From the NCBI GenBank assembly GCA_002415855.1, contig DIAS01000068.1, positions 1,132 through 65,131 of the forward strand: a stretch of DNA of 64,000 nucleotides, in the 5' to 3' direction. This DNA is from Bacteroidales bacterium UBA5072. Lineage in GTDB: Bacteria > Bacteroidota > Bacteroidia > Bacteroidales > UBA10428. Position numbers and translations under genes: made by a program. The notes below the pieces were generated by a model. The model was not told the DNA's origin. It ran no database searches and was given only the letters and a program-made list of their open reading frames with translations. How positions within the stretch are numbered: position 1 is the first letter of the stretch; each line of letters opens with the position of its first letter. This document shows positions 19,901-27,390 of the stretch, in pieces.

Positions 19901-20929
19901 CCAGACAATGTAATGAAGACTGCCCACAGTCCAATTCTCATTTCCGTCAGGTACATCAACAGTTATCTTTTTATCCGCGGTTATTGCAAACACGCTGTTG
20001 CTGACATCGGAGATCTGAGGATTTTGCATTGAAATGCGCACAAGGCATTGCGTGGAGGCAGCATTTGGAACATCCCAAAGATATGAACCGGAACTGCCGT
20101 AATGTGTTACATAGGTGATGAAATTATAAGTGCTGCCATTATCAGTTGAGTATTCCAGCTTAAAATCCTTGTCATTTATGTTGGTGGCGGTCCATGTAAT
20201 GTAATGTGGTGTTTCAGCAGCCCACGACTGTCCTCCGTTGGGATTTGTCAGGGTTACAGAAGATGTTGATCCGCCGCTTCCGCCAATGGCAGTAACGTTA
20301 TCAATACTCCAGGCGCCACGGTACCAGCATTCAGCCATGGAAGCATCACCCGGACCGATAATCCTTATCCTTACATGCTTGACCTTGTATTTTGAAGTAT
20401 TATTGAGCCAGCTTGCGTTCCATGTAATCTGGTAAAGCTGGCTGAATGTTTTTATTTCATGAAAAACAAAATCGGTGCCATCATGCTCGGCATAAAGTTT
20501 TTCTTTGTTGCCATCAGAAAGATCTATGACTTTCACCTGCAACTGCACATAAAAGAGACCCGGAAAATCACCCCAGCAAGGTGTATACAGAAGACGCGTC
20601 ACATCAACACTGAATCCGCTGATGCCCTGCCAGTCGGTATTGGTTGAAAGGTCAGGAGATTGGAGATAAATGTCATTTTCATCCGCACTTCCAATGAGCA
20701 ATGCACTGGTGTAGGCCGACAATGCATTGGACGTGTTCATGAGCGTGTACCCGGACAATGGTGAAAACTTTGTCTGGCTGCTGGATAGATACATCTGATC
20801 AAGTGTCCAGCCCTGTGTGGTGCCGTCATTAAAGTTGAATACTCCTGCTCCAAGAGTTTTAACATTAAAACAGGTGAGCCATATACCATTCATAATCAAA
20901 ATGGTAATGATCAAATTCCTTTTATTCAT
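16928..20929 (-). CDS. Large T9SS-secreted beta-helix protein with Kre9/KNH-like domains
   Basis: This secreted or surface protein of about 1333 residues has no assigned function. The ATG at 20929 starts a signal peptide (MNKRNLIITILIMNGIWLTC); a longer frame opens at 20992. The N-terminal part resembles a galactose-binding or jelly-roll module. Two tandem Kre9/KNH-like Ig modules follow, each beginning with NGG or NEN plus SW or NW and ending with CLVRIS. The middle (about 590-880) is a parallel beta-helix with repeated N..I..N and G...GI elements. The C-terminus is a T9SS sorting domain (FPNPASTFITLSP, then GEIVMKVD and LPDGVYILRLRSG). It stands alone, convergent with cls. Adhesion or polysaccharide binding is a guess. 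Confidence 0.8.
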   Translation of the reverse strand: MNKRNLIITILIMNGIWLTCFNVKTLGAGVFNFNDGTTQGWTLDQMYLSSSQTKFSPLSGYTLMNTSNALSAYTSALLIGSADENDIYLQSPDLSTNTDWQGISGFSVDVTRLLYTPCWGDFPGLFYVQLQVKVIDLSDGNKEKLYAEHDGTDFVFHEIKTFSQLYQITWNASWLNNTSKYKVKHVRIRIIGPGDASMAECWYRGAWSIDNVTAIGGSGGSTSSVTLTNPNGGQSWAAETPHYITWTATNINDKDFKLEYSTDNGSTYNFITYVTHYGSSGSYLWDVPNAASTQCLVRISMQNPQISDVSNSVFAITADKKITVDVPDGNENWTVGSLHYIVWHNYLFNGPVKIEYSTNGGAGYSVIENSYSTSTSYAWTVPNTPSNNCLVRISDASNSALNDISDAPFTISSTTTTNTLAGSNVQVDLGSGVGITFNEVINPGNTEALIQPVGPLPPEGMLVIPEGLPNYYEINTTATSAGGIQLFIGYSDAGIGPDQEMALKLYAFNPVGSAWEDITTNLDVQNNMINGQTDHLSVFSIMMSSTGPGTSSIVVTNTQETGPGSLGEAIYRAEIQPGYDTIRFNIPKSDPGYDAATGIWTISPKSFFQAMTEGGIVIDGFSQREFLGEDTNPYGPEIQISGTDASPNTDGLFLRTNHAEILGLTINHFRCGIVMAGVKGGRIAGCYIGTNYSATAPAGNDYGIILYDSTENVVISHYDTCRNVISGNNFVGIGIHDTCYHNAVLNNIVGMDRTESKAIPNGNYGGIHIQRGSFENVIVDNHISGNNYGIYLNQCHDNLIAQNWIGTDPGWLLTLGNNESGIMMADGSYNNLVQGNLIGNSGGSGIKVEGSQAVRNTITHNLISTNTQAGIDNESGGNHELESPVVEDVTPEWVKGSGLPDAKIEIFSDPEDEGAVFQGETTADASGNFTWNGTIIGPYNHITANATDAEGNTSEFSVAFTVAELPPSLLINQLPGFFDPTPLGHQSVRETIVSGNNLMSPIVLKAPEGFKLAIAPGENPVFSDSVIIGLTNHHIEPTLVVILFEPEVAKEYHDSITVKSAGAARVYIPLAALCFGPPVIEAIKDQEICEGDGMPEILLNFEFFSPDEVEFIGISDNETFIASEHIVFIGEGNSRLITLEPDQPVGEAQIMVIAVAPGDLKDTVTFMSALYPSPVIQSLDIVPESAGNDGKIVVHATSAVGGLKYALNNGIFQQSNEFAGLPEGEYLVTVGDISPCMDTMTATVTNITAVQKFDGIHPDVFPNPASTFITLSPAGDLHHGYSVEIVNMYGEIVMKVDPLPDGTMEISELPDGVYILRLRSGIKIYNVKLVINQ

Positions 20930-21285
20930 TGTTAATCCTCCGATTTGGTTTAAGGATCCTTTTGGTAAATACCCTTTTAAATATTGATTCACAAATTTTC
21001 ATGAAGTAAAAATCGGTTGTTGCTGGAATTTCATTTTTTACATTTGGTTCTCAAACCAAAAAGGAATATACACAACAGATTTTTGATCCTGCAAGTGAAA
21101 CCTGGGAGTGTCCTGTCCTTCTTTTGCATAATACTCCAGCAAAAGCAAGTAAGGAATGGGAAGATGAATCTTAATAATGAGCGATTAAGTTAGTGAATAA
21201 GAGCACTAAAGTCAAGTTTTTACCGCGTATTTTGATAAATCAGATTCAGTTGATGGCGAAGAGGTAATAAATCCTGCAAAATAAA
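20930..21285. other. Intergenic stretch with a stop-bounded protein-like frame
   Basis: There is no gene with a start codon here. One plus-strand frame from about 21010 to 21175 is free of stops for about 54 codons and reads like protein (it includes DPASETWECPVLLLH), but lacks an ATG. A short inverted repeat (TTTGGTT / AACCAAA, 21043-21060) lies inside it. It may be a gene relic; I cannot identify it. Confidence 0.25.
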
Positions 21286-21321
21286 AAACCACTTACCCGG
21301 TTTTATCCTTGCAAGTGGTTT
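21275..21321 (-). terminator. Rho-independent terminator of tRNA-Val
   Basis: Read on the minus strand, a 9-base-pair stem (AAGTGGTTT at 21313-21321 pairing with AAACCACTT at 21286-21294, 18-base loop) is followed directly by TTTTTTATTTT in the transcript. It begins 10 bases after the tRNA 3' end, so it clearly ends that transcript. Confidence 0.85.
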
Positions 21322-21331
21322 ATTATCAGGG

Positions 21332-21406
21332 TGGGCACTGTTGGAGTCGAACCAACGACCCTCTGCTTGTAAGGCAGATGCTCTGAACCAACTGAGCTAA
21401 GCGCCC
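21332..21406 (-). tRNA. tRNA-Val (anticodon TAC)
   Basis: The 75-base cloverleaf reads on the minus strand. The acceptor GGGCGCT pairs with AGTGCCC with one G-U pair, the D arm is TAGCTCAGTTGG, and the T arm contains GGTTCGACTCC. The anticodon loop CTTACAA within the stem CTGC/GCAG gives anticodon TAC, valine. CCA is not encoded (the gene is followed by CCT). A consensus promoter and a terminator flank it as a single-gene unit. Confidence 0.97.
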
Positions 21407-21428
21407 TTTTCCTTTTTCTAAGGGATTG

Positions 21429-21460
21429 CAAATATATACCTCATTTTGAAAATTGCAAAA
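21429..21460 (-). promoter_or_regulatory. Promoter of tRNA-Val(TAC)
   Basis: On the minus strand TTTTG (21460-21456) is separated by exactly 19 bases from TATATTTG (21436-21429), followed by C. This is a full match to the Bacteroidota housekeeping promoter TTTG-N19-TAnnTTTG and lies 23 bases before the tRNA. Confidence 0.85.
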
Positions 21461-21851
21461 TATTTCGGATAGAATTCATGTTAACTTTGCATGAATTATC
21501 CAAAGATTGTTTCCATAGCGCTCAGGCTTGACAGAAATAAAGTACTTTGTTAGAAAGTCAGTGGACATAAAACATAAAATTAAAGCGGATTTAATGAATC
21601 AGGTTCCGGGATTTGAATTCTATTTCCAGGCCATTACCCACCCAAGAGGGGCTGTGCCTTTCCTGCGTTGACTTTTTTCTTAATTTTGAAAGAGATACAG
21701 GGTAAGCAGGGAAAAGTCCGGGAAGGTGTGGCATAGTCAATCATGGAGAAAATCCTGTTCCATACGCATGTTAGTGGGAAGTGTCTGTGAACCTGAAGCA
21801 ATCGAACAGGGTATATAGATAAATGGTAAATAACAATTTAAAACCAAAAGT
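21461..21851. other. Unassigned 390-base intergenic region
   Basis: There is no credible coding frame. The part from about 21690 to 21825 is richer in G than its surroundings and looks as if it could form a structured RNA leader or a relic of a mobile element such as a group II intron edge, but I cannot assign it. The cupin gene starts directly after it. Confidence 0.25.
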
Positions 21852-22355
21852 ATGGCAACAATTTTAAGAAATGATAAGAGAGCGTTTAAGGAAGATCCTA
21901 ACAAGATCGACAAATTCCGCTTATTTTCAGATGTTTCAAGAAAAACAAAGGGAGTAATCCCAAAAAACCTGAACTTCGATCTGAGGCTATTAAATCCGGG
22001 GCAGTTTTCTGCACCCTATCATTTTCATCGCTATGCTGAAGAACTGTTTATGATCGTATCCGGCTCCATGACGCTGAGAACACCGGATGGATTTGAGGTT
22101 GTACAGGGCGGAGATTTAATATTTTTTGACATGGGAGAGACCGGAGCTCATCAATTTTTCAATCATGGAACAGAACCATGTATATATCTTGATATCAGAA
22201 CATTTATCGGCTATGATGTGTGTGAATATCCAGACTCCGGAAAAATACTGCTGGCACCGTCATTTGAGATATTCAACAAGAAATCCGAAGTTAGTTATTT
22301 CGAAGGTGAAGAGAATGTTTTGGAAAAATGGGATCAAGTTAAAAACAATCCATAA
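21852..22355 (+). CDS. Cupin domain protein
   Basis: This is a small cytoplasmic protein of 167 residues with a single cupin_2 barrel. The metal-binding motif 1 is seen as YHFHRYAEELFMIVSGSMTL (two His, one Glu in the usual G-x5-HxH-x3,4-E-x6-G pattern), and motif 2 as GETGAHQFFNHG with the fourth ligand His. Many such proteins are sugar isomerases, dioxygenases or sensors; the fold alone does not tell which. The reductase gene follows 27 bases later and may be co-transcribed. Confidence 0.8.
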   Translation: MATILRNDKRAFKEDPNKIDKFRLFSDVSRKTKGVIPKNLNFDLRLLNPGQFSAPYHFHRYAEELFMIVSGSMTLRTPDGFEVVQGGDLIFFDMGETGAHQFFNHGTEPCIYLDIRTFIGYDVCEYPDSGKILLAPSFEIFNKKSEVSYFEGEENVLEKWDQVKNNP

Positions 22356-22382
22356 CCCCTGCCAACCTGATAATTAAGCTTG

Positions 22383-22922
22383 ATGATGCAAACGGACAGA
22401 AGCGTTATTCTCTATATAGCAGTTAGTTTAGATGGTTACATTGCCAGTTTAAATGATGATCTAAACTTCTTAGACCTGGTTCAGAAAGACGGGGAAGACT
22501 ATGGTTATGCTGATTTTATTAAAACCATTGACACTGTAATTATTGGCAGAAAGACCTATGATTGGGTTATAAAACAGGTTTCATATTTTCCTCACGCCGA
22601 TTTAAATACCTTTGTTATCACGCATCAAAAACGACCGACTTTGGGCAGGACAGAATTTTATTCCGGGAACCTGAAAGAACTTATCTTAAACCTGAAAAGC
22701 CAGCAGGGCAAAAACATTTTCTGTGATGGCGGAGCAGAAGTTGTAAATGAGCTGTTAAAGTATAATTTAGTAGATGAATTTATCCTATCAGTAACGCCGA
22801 TTCTTTTAGGCAGCGGAAAAAGACTTTTTGGTGATGGACGACCTGAACAAAAGCTTTTACTGATTAACACAAAACAGTTTGAAACGGGACTGGTACAATT
22901 ACATTATCAGGTAACCAATTGA
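22383..22922 (+). CDS. Dihydrofolate reductase family protein (RibD C-terminal-like)
   Basis: This cytoplasmic NADPH-dependent reductase-type protein of 179 residues belongs to the YyaP/RibD C-terminal family. It opens with RSVILYIAVSLDGYIA, has TVIIGRKTYDWVIKQ for the cofactor loop, NTFVITHQKR, and IFCDGGAEVVNELLKY and DEFILSVTPILLGSGKRLF near the C-terminus. These are family features rather than those of true folate DHFR, so the substrate is unknown. ATG codons at 22383 and 22386 are both possible starts; a TTG at 22380 is less likely. Confidence 0.85.
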   Translation: MMQTDRSVILYIAVSLDGYIASLNDDLNFLDLVQKDGEDYGYADFIKTIDTVIIGRKTYDWVIKQVSYFPHADLNTFVITHQKRPTLGRTEFYSGNLKELILNLKSQQGKNIFCDGGAEVVNELLKYNLVDEFILSVTPILLGSGKRLFGDGRPEQKLLLINTKQFETGLVQLHYQVTN

Positions 22923-23036
22923 GGATTAATAGGCCACCTGCTGACAGCACATATTGACGATTACTCCTGATGCTACCCATTGAAAAATCGCGACAGGCGG
23001 TGAGCTTCCTGCATCAGACTTAGACATCAAAGTAAC

Positions 23037-25001
23037 ATGAAAACCAAAATCTTTGTATTAACGGGCCTTTTTCTGTTGATCTACAACGCCTCTGCTACCA
23101 ACTATTATATCAGCAACAATGGCAATGACAATAATAACGGCCACAGCAAACAATCAGCCTGGAAAACCATAGCCAAAGTCAATGCAACAGCATTGTACGC
23201 CGGTGACTCGGTTTTATTTCAAAGAGGAGGAACCTGGCGGGAGGAACTGCTTATACAATATAGCGGAACAGAGCAAAGTTACATTGTGTATTCAGCTTAT
23301 GGTACAGGCCATAAACCCCGCATTCTGGGATCGGACAGATCAGACGCATGGACCGAGATACAATCCAACATATGGCAATCAACAAGTGTATTGGCTGCTC
23401 CACGGCAAAGAACCGGAAATGCGACAACAAATCATCCTGCAAGTATTTTCTTTGGTGAGAAGGATGGTAGTATAACATGGGGGAACATGGAAAATATTCA
23501 TTTGAATAGCGAAGGGGCCCCGACAGATATTTGTGAGTGTACCCGAGACAATGGTTTTGCCCTGTTGGACAAAGAGCATGACTGGTGCTGGGAAGCCAAC
23601 CACATCTATGTGTTCTCAACTCAAAATCCGGCTGAGAGATATGATTTTATTGAAGTGCCGCAAAGAGTTTCCGCTATAAAAATGGAATCTCATAATGCCC
23701 AACAATATATAAAGATCGAAAACCTGGAGCTTATGTTTGCTTTAAAATATGGATTTGACGGGGGTTGGCCCATGGCTTATGAAAAAAGAGGATTGCAGAT
23801 AAAATACTGTCATATCGGATATATGGGTACCAAAGGAGCTGCTTCGGCAATAGGGCTGCAAGTTTGGCATTCGGATATGCTAATTCAGGGAAATGATATA
23901 CACGACTGCGGAAGACGTAATATTTCGTACAATGTATATGCCGACACCCGTACATCAAGCCTGGTATTTGAGAATGTTGTTTTTGACGGGAACAATTTGC
24001 ACAATGGCTATCATACCACCGGTGTTGATATTTACGGCGGTTATTCCGATGAATTCAGAAATTTTGTAATTAAGAATAACTACATATGGGATAATCCGGA
24101 AGATGATCCTGCAAACCAACCCAACGATTTTACCAGTATGGGAACCTATCTGGCATCAGGGAATGCTACTTTTGACGGATTTAAAGTGTATAACAATGTA
24201 TTCAGCTTCATCAAGCAAAAGCACATTGTTGCAGACAATTTAAAGAATTCTTTTGTTGTCAATAATACCTTTTATGGCATGAATCTTCGTGCCGGAGGTT
24301 CAGGATACCGTGCCATGATTTCTGTTTCGGCAGATCCAGAAAACTTTGTAATTGACAATAACATTTTCTACGGCAATGTCAAAGACGAATATGTGCTCTC
24401 TGCAGTCACCTTTTCCGATGATTCTCATTTGGGTACTAGCATGAATAACAATCTCTTTTATCAGGAAGATCCCTCCCAACGCATTGTTACGATTAACGTC
24501 AGCGGCAATAGCTATAGAATGGCCCAATGGGAAGAGTACAAATCCGGGACGGGATGGGATGCTGATTCTCCGGCCCCATCCAATCCATTATTTATGAATG
24601 CCCCTGATGATCTGAGTTTAAGCCCGAACTCTCCTGCCATAAATGCAGCAGTTTATTATCCGGAAATAACTACAGATATTCTCGGAATCAGGAGGAATCC
24701 AACTCCCTGTATTGGTGCCTATGAATATAATGGTTTGTCTGGAATGCGGGATACAGATAACAATACTGATCTTTTTGTTATTTATCCGAATCCGACAAAC
24801 GGTATTATAGGATTTGCAGGTAAATCAAACAAATGGATTGAGAACATTACTATTTTGGATATTACAGGCAAAACAATTCTTGAGAGAACGGATATGCATC
24901 AAAACCAAGTAATTGATATATCAGATTTTGAAAAAGGCATGTATATTGTCAAGCTGAAAACAGGAAAGGAAACAATTGCTGTAAAAATAGTCAAGGAATA
25001 A
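23037..25001 (+). CDS. T9SS-secreted parallel beta-helix protein
   Basis: This secreted protein of 654 residues has an N-terminal signal peptide (MKTKIFVLTGLFLLIYNASA) followed by NYYISNNGNDNNNGHSKQSA, the start typical of right-handed beta-helix proteins of the pectate-lyase superfamily. AGDSVLFQRGGTWREELLI and many N-x-x-[FI] turns (FVIKNNYIWDN, FVVNNTFYG, FVIDNNIFYG) support that fold. The C-terminus is a T9SS sorting domain (FVIYPNPTNGIIGF then FEKGMYIVKLKTGKE). Polysaccharide binding or cleavage is likely but no family-specific catalytic site was recognised. The ferredoxin gene starts 13 bases after its stop. Confidence 0.82.
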   Translation: MKTKIFVLTGLFLLIYNASATNYYISNNGNDNNNGHSKQSAWKTIAKVNATALYAGDSVLFQRGGTWREELLIQYSGTEQSYIVYSAYGTGHKPRILGSDRSDAWTEIQSNIWQSTSVLAAPRQRTGNATTNHPASIFFGEKDGSITWGNMENIHLNSEGAPTDICECTRDNGFALLDKEHDWCWEANHIYVFSTQNPAERYDFIEVPQRVSAIKMESHNAQQYIKIENLELMFALKYGFDGGWPMAYEKRGLQIKYCHIGYMGTKGAASAIGLQVWHSDMLIQGNDIHDCGRRNISYNVYADTRTSSLVFENVVFDGNNLHNGYHTTGVDIYGGYSDEFRNFVIKNNYIWDNPEDDPANQPNDFTSMGTYLASGNATFDGFKVYNNVFSFIKQKHIVADNLKNSFVVNNTFYGMNLRAGGSGYRAMISVSADPENFVIDNNIFYGNVKDEYVLSAVTFSDDSHLGTSMNNNLFYQEDPSQRIVTINVSGNSYRMAQWEEYKSGTGWDADSPAPSNPLFMNAPDDLSLSPNSPAINAAVYYPEITTDILGIRRNPTPCIGAYEYNGLSGMRDTDNNTDLFVIYPNPTNGIIGFAGKSNKWIENITILDITGKTILERTDMHQNQVIDISDFEKGMYIVKLKTGKETIAVKIVKE

Positions 25002-25014
25002 AAAAATTTTAAAA

Positions 25015-25758
25015 ATGGTACAGGCAATGTCGCGATCCGTGTATCAAAAGATACGAAAACCTGTAGTAATAACGACGGCAATATTGTTTCATTTGCTGTT
25101 AATCTTTCATTTGTTATTCTCCCCGGTGATAATTGTAATGGCATCCTACAAAGGAATTATAAATGCCAGTTTTGTCGTTTTTGCTTTAATTATCCTATTA
25201 TCACTTTTCTTTGGCAGAGCGTATTGTTCATGGTTTTGCCCGGGATGTGGTGTACAGGAGATCATGTCATTTTTCATTAAAAAGAAATCCAAAAACACTA
25301 AAGCTTTATACATCAAGTATTTTCTTTTCACTATCTGGATAGGGGCAATAACGGCAGGTTACACTTTAAATGGACTAAATAAGATAGATTTGGCTTATGG
25401 GATGTCAGATATTTCTTTTGCACGAAAGATAGTCCTTACACTCGGGGCAATCGTGATAATTGTTCCCTTAACAGCTATTTTCGGACAGTTTGCTTCCTGC
25501 AAATATATTTGTTGGCAGGCCCCTTTTATGATTATTGGAACGAAAATTCGGGACTATTTTCATTTTCGCGGCTTGCGATTGCACGTTCATGCAGAAAACT
25601 GCAGGAACTGTAAGATCTGCAATTTTAAATGCCCTATGAATATCGATGTAATGGGGCATGTGAAAAAGAACAGCATGAATAATTCAGAATGCATATTATG
25701 TGGCAACTGTATAGATAGCTGCAAACATAATGTGATCAGGTATGCCATTACAAAATAG
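25015..25758 (+). CDS. Membrane-bound 4Fe-4S protein, NapH/YccM-like
   Basis: This polytopic membrane protein of 247 residues resembles NapH and related quinol-linked electron-transfer proteins. Four hydrophobic segments are visible (about 18-40, 45-63, 98-116 and 138-160). Two conserved cysteine turns, CSWFCPGCG and CKYICW, are typical of the family, and the C-terminal part carries two ferredoxin motifs: CRNCKICNFKCP and CILCGNCIDSCK. It lacks any neighbouring nap, nos or cco gene, so its redox partner is unknown. It lies 13 bases after the beta-helix gene, but the functional link is unclear. ATG at 25015 is taken; an ATG at 25027 (MSRSVYQ) is also possible. Confidence 0.85.
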   Translation: MVQAMSRSVYQKIRKPVVITTAILFHLLLIFHLLFSPVIIVMASYKGIINASFVVFALIILLSLFFGRAYCSWFCPGCGVQEIMSFFIKKKSKNTKALYIKYFLFTIWIGAITAGYTLNGLNKIDLAYGMSDISFARKIVLTLGAIVIIVPLTAIFGQFASCKYICWQAPFMIIGTKIRDYFHFRGLRLHVHAENCRNCKICNFKCPMNIDVMGHVKKNSMNNSECILCGNCIDSCKHNVIRYAITK

Positions 25759-25915
25759 CACGAAGATAGGCAGATGCCAATGGATCCTATGCTGCCGGGC
25801 ATAGCTGTGGACGCTGATACGCGGCCCTGCCTCAATCAGAAAAACAGCAAACCGTCCTGTATTTTCACAAACAGGTTGCACAATGGCATACAGCATTAAT
25901 TTTCGCCGCGATTGG

Positions 25916-27367
25916 TTAATTCGGATACCAATAGGAAACTGTATAACTTCCGCCTCCCTCGTAATAGGTTCCGCTTCCTTCATTGCTGCTGCCGGTGCTG
26001 GTGCTGGCCGGCGAGATATAAGATCCGACCGTAACCGTATCGCATGAACATATCACACCGCCAAGGAAAGTAGAATCCGGTGAAGTGGTTATGGTATCAC
26101 ATGTACATACGCTTCCTGACCCGGGAAAATTTCTCGATGAGGCTACACAGTCGCATATGCACACTGCGCCTGCCGGTAAAGGCGTTTGGCAGGAAACCGT
26201 CAGAATTTCAGAACCCATCTGCCGGATCTGCCGTGCCTCAATGGCCTCAGTTATGTCCGGATCAAACAGATGATGCACAGGCTTACCTTCGGGCATGGAC
26301 CATAATCTGATGGTATGATCGCTGCTGCCGGAAACAAGAAACCGCCCGTCGGGACTAAAAGTTACCGAGTTCACGGCGTCCGTGTGTCCTTCAAAAGTGG
26401 AAAGAGGATTCCCGTTTTGAACCGACCACAACAATATAGTCTTGTCTTCACTTCCCGAGGCTATCGTTCTGCCGTCGGGTGCGAAACAAACTGAATTCAC
26501 AAAGTCCTTATGACCTTTAAGTGTATTTATCAGCATGCCATCAGCCACAGACCATATTCTGACACATTTATCCTGACTTCCGGTGGCAAGCATGTCGCTG
26601 TCATGATTAAAACACAATGTCAATACCGATTTAGAATGACCTGTCAGGGTTCTGATAACCTGCCCATCAGGCACAGTCCATAATTTTACAGAATTGTCAC
26701 CGCTGCAGGATGCCAGGCTCTTACCGTCTGTACTGAAAGCAAGCGAATATACAAAACTTGAATGGCCTTCCAGTGTGGTTAGCAGGTTCCCTTCGGGAAA
26801 TGACCATAATTTAATCTTCTTGTCATAACTTCCGGTTGCCAGAAGCTTACCGTCAGGTGAAAAGCAGACTGCACTCACCCATCCTCCATGACCATCAAGC
26901 TTCTTTAGCAGACTGCCGTCTTTTGCCAGCCAAATGCTCACCGATTTGTCGTTGCTTCCGCAGGCAATGATTTCACCCAGGGGATGGATACTTATTGACC
27001 GGACCGCATTTGCCTCCGTTTCTAATTTGTTCACCAGACCTCCTCCGGGAATTGACCAGATTTTGATAACACCCTCCTTGCCGCCTGAATAAAGCAGTTT
27101 ATCATTTCTCCCAAAACAAAGCGTGTTGATGACATCGGAATGAGCCTGAAAGGCTGAAGAATTCTTACCTGTGTCTTTTATGATCCCTCCCTGAGGTGTA
27201 CTATTCTTTTCTGCACATCCCGTTATTGGCAAAAGCGACAGACCTGCCCCGAGCGTTCCCAGGCTACCCAGAAATCTTTTACGCGAAAGGGATAATCCTT
27301 TCCTGTCCTTTTTAAAGGCATATATCTCAGGCCCTTCATCCTGTTTTAAAGCTCGTTTTTTTATCAT
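25916..27367 (-). CDS. WD40 propeller protein A with eight-cysteine tail; candidate modified substrate
   Basis: This exported protein of 483 residues is the last gene of the ten-gene minus-strand cluster. The N-terminus has EIYAFKK, then LSRKRFLGSLGTLGAGLSLL, a Tat-like RK signal, with a lipobox ITGC. Seven WD40 blades (about 70-365) form one propeller. A 117-residue tail follows, with Cys at 393, 403, 405, 407, 421, 423, 440 and 442 in the order CICDC, CTCD, CSCD, and ends in a Gly/Ser/Tyr stretch and YWYPN. The same tail, with the same Cys spacing, is on proteins B and C. I infer that the tail is a modification target or a metal-binding module. It starts 23 bases after the glycosyltransferase gene. 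Confidence 0.85.
   Translation of the reverse strand: MIKKRALKQDEGPEIYAFKKDRKGLSLSRKRFLGSLGTLGAGLSLLPITGCAEKNSTPQGGIIKDTGKNSSAFQAHSDVINTLCFGRNDKLLYSGGKEGVIKIWSIPGGGLVNKLETEANAVRSISIHPLGEIIACGSNDKSVSIWLAKDGSLLKKLDGHGGWVSAVCFSPDGKLLATGSYDKKIKLWSFPEGNLLTTLEGHSSFVYSLAFSTDGKSLASCSGDNSVKLWTVPDGQVIRTLTGHSKSVLTLCFNHDSDMLATGSQDKCVRIWSVADGMLINTLKGHKDFVNSVCFAPDGRTIASGSEDKTILLWSVQNGNPLSTFEGHTDAVNSVTFSPDGRFLVSGSSDHTIRLWSMPEGKPVHHLFDPDITEAIEARQIRQMGSEILTVSCQTPLPAGAVCICDCVASSRNFPGSGSVCTCDTITTSPDSTFLGGVICSCDTVTVGSYISPASTSTGSSNEGSGTYYEGGGSYTVSYWYPN
25919..26269 (-). other. Conserved Cys-rich tail of WD40 protein A
   Basis: The coding segment for the last 117 residues of protein A. Cys spacing is C-x9-C-x-C-x-C-x13-C-x-C-x16-C-x-C, identical to the tails of proteins B and C. 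The first part (FDP..TE...AR..RQMG) has no cysteine and may be a recognition sequence. Copy A is the most divergent: VSCQTP in place of PCG.P, and CSC in place of CIC at the last pair. Confidence 0.8.
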
Positions 27368-27390
27368 ACCATGGTTTTATTGAATAGTGC

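Noticed and set aside
21043..21060. Inverted repeat as terminator of the T9SS protein gene
   Set aside because: It lies upstream of that minus-strand gene, has only a 7-base-pair AT-rich stem and no T-run in a useful position.
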